DNA of 8,458 nt from Planctomycetota bacterium (GTDB lineage: Bacteria; Planctomycetota; Phycisphaerae; Sedimentisphaerales; Anaerobacaceae). Of this stretch, positions 5,804 to 8,458 are shown piece by piece. The stretch is from positions 1 to 8,458 of the forward strand of contig JAGLTN010000096.1 of NCBI GenBank assembly GCA_023135255.1, given 5' to 3'. The notes beneath the pieces were generated by a model. The model made no database searches. It was not told the origin of the DNA and worked only from the letters and a program-made list of their open reading frames with translations. The position numbers were made by a program, and so were the translations under genes. Position 1 is the stretch's first letter. Each line of letters begins with the position of its first letter.

Positions 5804-7891
5804 TTAACAGCCTTCGTATGATTTTTCAATATCACAATTGCTTAAATTGCCCCGATGCAGTCTTACAGATTCGATCAATCCTTTGAAGCCTTTGCTGGAT
5901 ATCTTTTTATAAACGGGGTTGTTTGTGTCGCGGCCTACCTGGAAGCCTTCATGGGCGTCCCATCTCATCATGTTAAGCAGTTCTGTTGTTGCAGCTTCTT
6001 TGCCGTTGACATATATCGTTACGGTATTTCTGGTAGCAACGCCAACAATGTGTGTCCATTTGCCGATGCATTTTTCTGTTGCTTTGGCGGTAAAGTTCAT
6101 TGAGTAATTTCTAACCGTAAAGCAAGGCCTACCATCTTCGATAAACAGCATGTATCCGAGTTTTTCGCCGCCTTGAGCTGCTATCACACCATCGGCATCT
6201 GGTTTAATCGATGCCTGCGCCGACCAGGTTTGCATTGAAGGGTCGAGGCTTGGAGAGTTTTTTACATCGACATATTCCTTGCCCGTAAATTTAAGGGCTT
6301 TAGACTTTTTACCATCAACCACTAAAGCGTTATTGATGATCTTACCGTTATTACCATTGCCTGAATTGTCTTTAACGATGTTGTCTTTAATGTCATCGAA
6401 ATTAAAATCGAGCATTGTCCCTTCAGGTTTTAATTTGGTAGCAACCGCGGTATCGTCTTTATATTTTTTCTGCAGTTTTTTGATCTTAGCTTTTAGTTTT
6501 TTAACAATTTTCGCATATTTAGGGTTGTCATAGACGTTATTCAATTCGTTTGGATCTTTCTGTAGATCGAAAAGCTCCCACGCGTCGATGTCATCATAAA
6601 AATGGATCAGCTTATATCTACTTGTCCGAACTCCGTAATGCTTTTTCACTACATGGTGCCCTGGGTACATATAGTAATGATAATAAAATGCATCTCTCCA
6701 GCCCCAAGGTCGTTGACCATTTAGTAATGGTCTAAGTGATTCACCCTGCATGTCATCGGGGATTTTCACTCCTGCAAAATCAAGGAAAGTCTCCGCGAAA
6801 TCGACATTGGAAACTATATCATCATTAGTAGTTCCAGCTTTAACCCCTTTCGGATACCGCACGACCAAAGGCATCCGAAGCGATTCTTCGTACATAAATC
6901 TTTTATCATACCAGCCGTGGTCGCCGAGGAAAAATCCCTGGTCGGAGGTATAAACAACGATGGTATTATCCTCCAGGCCTTCGGCTTTAAGAAGCTCCAT
7001 CATCCTGCCGATGTTGTCATCTACAGACGCGATACACCTGAGGTAGTCTTTAATATATCTTTGATACTTCCATTTTTTTAGTTCATGGCCTTTGAGATCA
7101 GCTGGTGGGTCAAATTTAAGATCCTGTTTGTTGAAATGTTTTTCAACTGTCATTTCCTGCTGTCTGGCAGCATCGCTTCTGGTTGCATAATCATCATCAA
7201 AAGTTTCAGGCAATGGTATGTCAATGTCTTCATACATCTTTGCATGCTTTTCGTCAGGTTCCCATGATCTATGAGGCGCTTTATGATGATACATCAAGCA
7301 GAAAGGCCTATTCTTATCTCTGTTTTTCACCCACTCAATGCAATCATCAGTTATGATGTCAGTTACATAGCCCTTTTCCTGAACATACTTGCCGTCCTCT
7401 TTAAATTTTGGATCAAAATATGTCCCCTGACCGCCGTAGGCAGACAAAACCTTCCAGTGGTCGAATCCCTGTGGGTCACTCGCCAGGTGCCATTTGCCTA
7501 TCATCGCAGTCTGATAGCCAGCTTGGCCGAGAAGCTTGGGAAAACTCTGCTGGCCACTGTCAAACTTGTCACCATTTTTCATAAAACCATTCTTATGGCT
7601 ATATTTGCCCGTCAGGATTACCGCTCTGCTGGGCCCGCATATCGAATTCGTGCAGAAGCAGTTATTGAATCTCATCCCCTGCTCAGCAATTCGATCAATA
7701 TTAGGCGTCTTATTAATTCGACTCCCATAACAGCTTATAGCATGCGCCGCATGGTCATCGGACATTATGAATAATATGTTTGGTCTGTTTTTGTCTTCTG
7801 CAATCGCCGGCAGTGTTAAAGAAAGTGCTGTCCCTAAAGCAACTGTTCTGCTGGCTGATCTTAAAAATTCCCTTCTGCTTATCGATTTCAT
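5804..7891 (-). CDS. Tat-exported Cys-type sulfatase with C-terminal LamG domain
   Basis: Hydrolyses sulfate esters, probably on a polysaccharide, outside the cytoplasm. Residues 1-31 are a twin-arginine signal ([11 protein letters not shown], then a hydrophobic stretch ending AIA). The sulfatase domain (35-455) has metal residues Asp45-Asp46 and Asp317-Gln318, and the formylglycine motif CGPSR at 85-89, where Cys85 must be oxidised. Other active-site residues are GKWH (132-135), HHKAPHR (202-208) and Lys330. NSICGPSRA and YHHKAPHR recall the S1 subfamily containing N-acetylglucosamine-6-sulfatases, but that is from memory. A Lys-rich helix (458-480) links to a LamG jellyroll (493-692; [18 protein letters not shown]), likely a glycan-binding or anchoring module. 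The start is fixed by GGAG in the last codons of the thioredoxin gene, with one base between stop and ATG, so the two are coupled. Tat export implies Cys85 is modified and folded in the cytoplasm; no maturase is in the window. Confidence 0.95.
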   Translation of the reverse strand: MKSISRREFLRSASRTVALGTALSLTLPAIAEDKNRPNILFIMSDDHAAHAISCYGSRINKTPNIDRIAEQGMRFNNCFCTNSICGPSRAVILTGKYSHKNGFMKNGDKFDSGQQSFPKLLGQAGYQTAMIGKWHLASDPQGFDHWKVLSAYGGQGTYFDPKFKEDGKYVQEKGYVTDIITDDCIEWVKNRDKNRPFCLMYHHKAPHRSWEPDEKHAKMYEDIDIPLPETFDDDYATRSDAARQQEMTVEKHFNKQDLKFDPPADLKGHELKKWKYQRYIKDYLRCIASVDDNIGRMMELLKAEGLEDNTIVVYTSDQGFFLGDHGWYDKRFMYEESLRMPLVVRYPKGVKAGTTNDDIVSNVDFAETFLDFAGVKIPDDMQGESLRPLLNGQRPWGWRDAFYYHYYMYPGHHVVKKHYGVRTSRYKLIHFYDDIDAWELFDLQKDPNELNNVYDNPKYAKIVKKLKAKIKKLQKKYKDDTAVATKLKPEGTMLDFNFDDIKDNIVKDNSGNGNNGKIINNALVVDGKKSKALKFTGKEYVDVKNSPSLDPSMQTWSAQASIKPDADGVIAAQGGEKLGYMLFIEDGRPCFTVRNYSMNFTAKATEKCIGKWTHIVGVATRNTVTIYVNGKEAATTELLNMMRWDAHEGFQVGRDTNNPVYKKISSKGFKGLIESVRLHRGNLSNCDIEKSYEGC

Positions 7892-7892
7892 T

Positions 7893-8458
7893 TTAATTCT
7901 CCATCATTTGTTTTACACCCGCAAGAAATTCTTTCACTCCCCCTCGAACATAACCTGTTCTGCCGACTAATTGCCCATCGGGATTAAGTATGATAACGCT
8001 GGGATAGCCTCTAATATCAAATTTTTTCGCAAGTGCATTATTTTCTGCTGCAGCTTTTTTGTGGAGCGGTTTTTTTCTCGGGAAATCTATTTCTACCAGC
8101 ACAAGTTTTTTCCTGGCGTATTTTCTGAAACCTCCTCGCTCAAAGACTTCTTGTTTTAGCCTTTTGCACCAGATACACCAGTCACTTCCTGTAAAGTTTA
8201 TCAGTATGTGCCGCCCGGTTTTCTCTGCGATCATTTCTGCCGCTTTGAAGTTATCGATCCATTGACCTTTGTATTTGTCTGGTAACAGTTGATACACTTT
8301 TTTTAATAAGACAGCCGGGTCATCTGAAGTCGGATTAACCCTGAAAACTTCTTCACCGGTTTTACTGTTAATCAGCATAAACTGAAGAGGTCTTTTCTTT
8401 ATTTTATATTTCTTGACGAATTCTGTGACCTCTTTGAATTCTTGTTCTGTTGAATTAC
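7893..8458 (-). CDS. Thioredoxin-like protein, N-terminus beyond the right edge
   Basis: At least 187 codons: the frame stays open past the ATG at 8378 to the window edge, and that ATG lacks a Shine-Dalgarno, so it is not the start. The C-terminal 130 residues form a thioredoxin fold of the Thioredoxin_7 type: [14 protein letters not shown] with the redox pair CIWC (codons near 8177-8166), then a helix, [19 protein letters not shown] with the cis-proline, and DGQLVGR. The part nearer the edge, with [15 protein letters not shown] and TGEEVFRV, resembles the second half of another thioredoxin fold, so the protein may carry two such domains in tandem. It probably reduces or shuffles disulfides; with no N-terminus visible, the compartment is unknown. 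Its stop and the sulfatase ATG are one base apart, with GGAG for the sulfatase inside its last codons. The redox partner is not evident. Confidence 0.85.
   Translation of the reverse strand, partial: NSTEQEFKEVTEFVKKYKIKKRPLQFMLINSKTGEEVFRVNPTSDDPAVLLKKVYQLLPDKYKGQWIDNFKAAEMIAEKTGRHILINFTGSDWCIWCKRLKQEVFERGGFRKYARKKLVLVEIDFPRKKPLHKKAAAENNALAKKFDIRGYPSVIILNPDGQLVGRTGYVRGGVKEFLAGVKQMMEN

Noticed and set aside
7271..7774. 167-codon plus-strand open frame
   Set aside because: It lies entirely inside the sulfatase on the opposite strand, where CGPSR, the metal residues and the Tat signal are intact; the product has no recognisable domain.
7893..8378. A complete 161-residue thioredoxin gene starting at 8378
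   Set aside because: The frame is open to the window edge with protein-like sequence, and there is no Shine-Dalgarno before this ATG, so the true start is outside the window.

Overview
The window suggests a marine or sediment heterotroph of the PVC group. I favour a Planctomycetota of class Phycisphaerae (Sedimentisphaerales-like), because of the moderate-to-low GC by eye, a Tat-exported sulfatase with a LamG tail, an SUMF1/FGE-like domain fused to a glycosidase-like barrel, and a secreted LamG protein. Lentisphaerota or Kiritimatiellae are alternatives. This placement is inference from gene content; there is no rRNA or marker gene here.

Every intact gene is on the minus strand, so transcription runs from the right edge to the left. 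In that order: (1) a thioredoxin-like protein cut by the right edge (7893-8458), whose reading frame stays open to the edge, so the ATG at 8378 is internal; (2) a Cys-type sulfatase with a Tat signal and C-terminal LamG domain (5804-7891), one base after gene 1; (3) a 206-bp gap holding the frameshifted C-terminal end of an endonuclease/exonuclease/phosphatase (EEP) family gene on the plus strand (about 5659-5779); (4) a secreted 892-residue fusion of a TIM-barrel glycosidase-like region with an FGE-like domain that lacks the catalytic cysteines (2919-5597); (5) a 552-residue SorE-like medium-chain dehydrogenase with a duplicated Rossmann half (1245-2903), 15 bp after gene 4. Then comes a 393-bp gap with a weak terminator candidate and a near-consensus sigma70 promoter, followed by (6) a secreted LamG protein cut by the left edge (1-851).

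Genes 1-5 look like one sulfated-polysaccharide utilisation unit. The sulfatase would remove sulfate esters, the barrel/FGE-like protein may bind or cleave the glycan outside the cytoplasm, and the dehydrogenase would oxidise or reduce a released sugar. The thioredoxin-like protein would handle disulfides. The substrate cannot be read from the sequence.

The most unusual points are the LamG gene's leader (about 235 nt, with a strong Shine-Dalgarno in front of a 13-codon ORF that ends 2 nt before the gene, and a 61-codon ORF overlapping it), the EEP gene relic in the operon gap, the tandem Rossmann domains in the dehydrogenase, and the cysteine-less FGE-like domain beside a sulfatase that needs formylglycine. 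I see no tRNA, rRNA, CRISPR array or insertion sequence.
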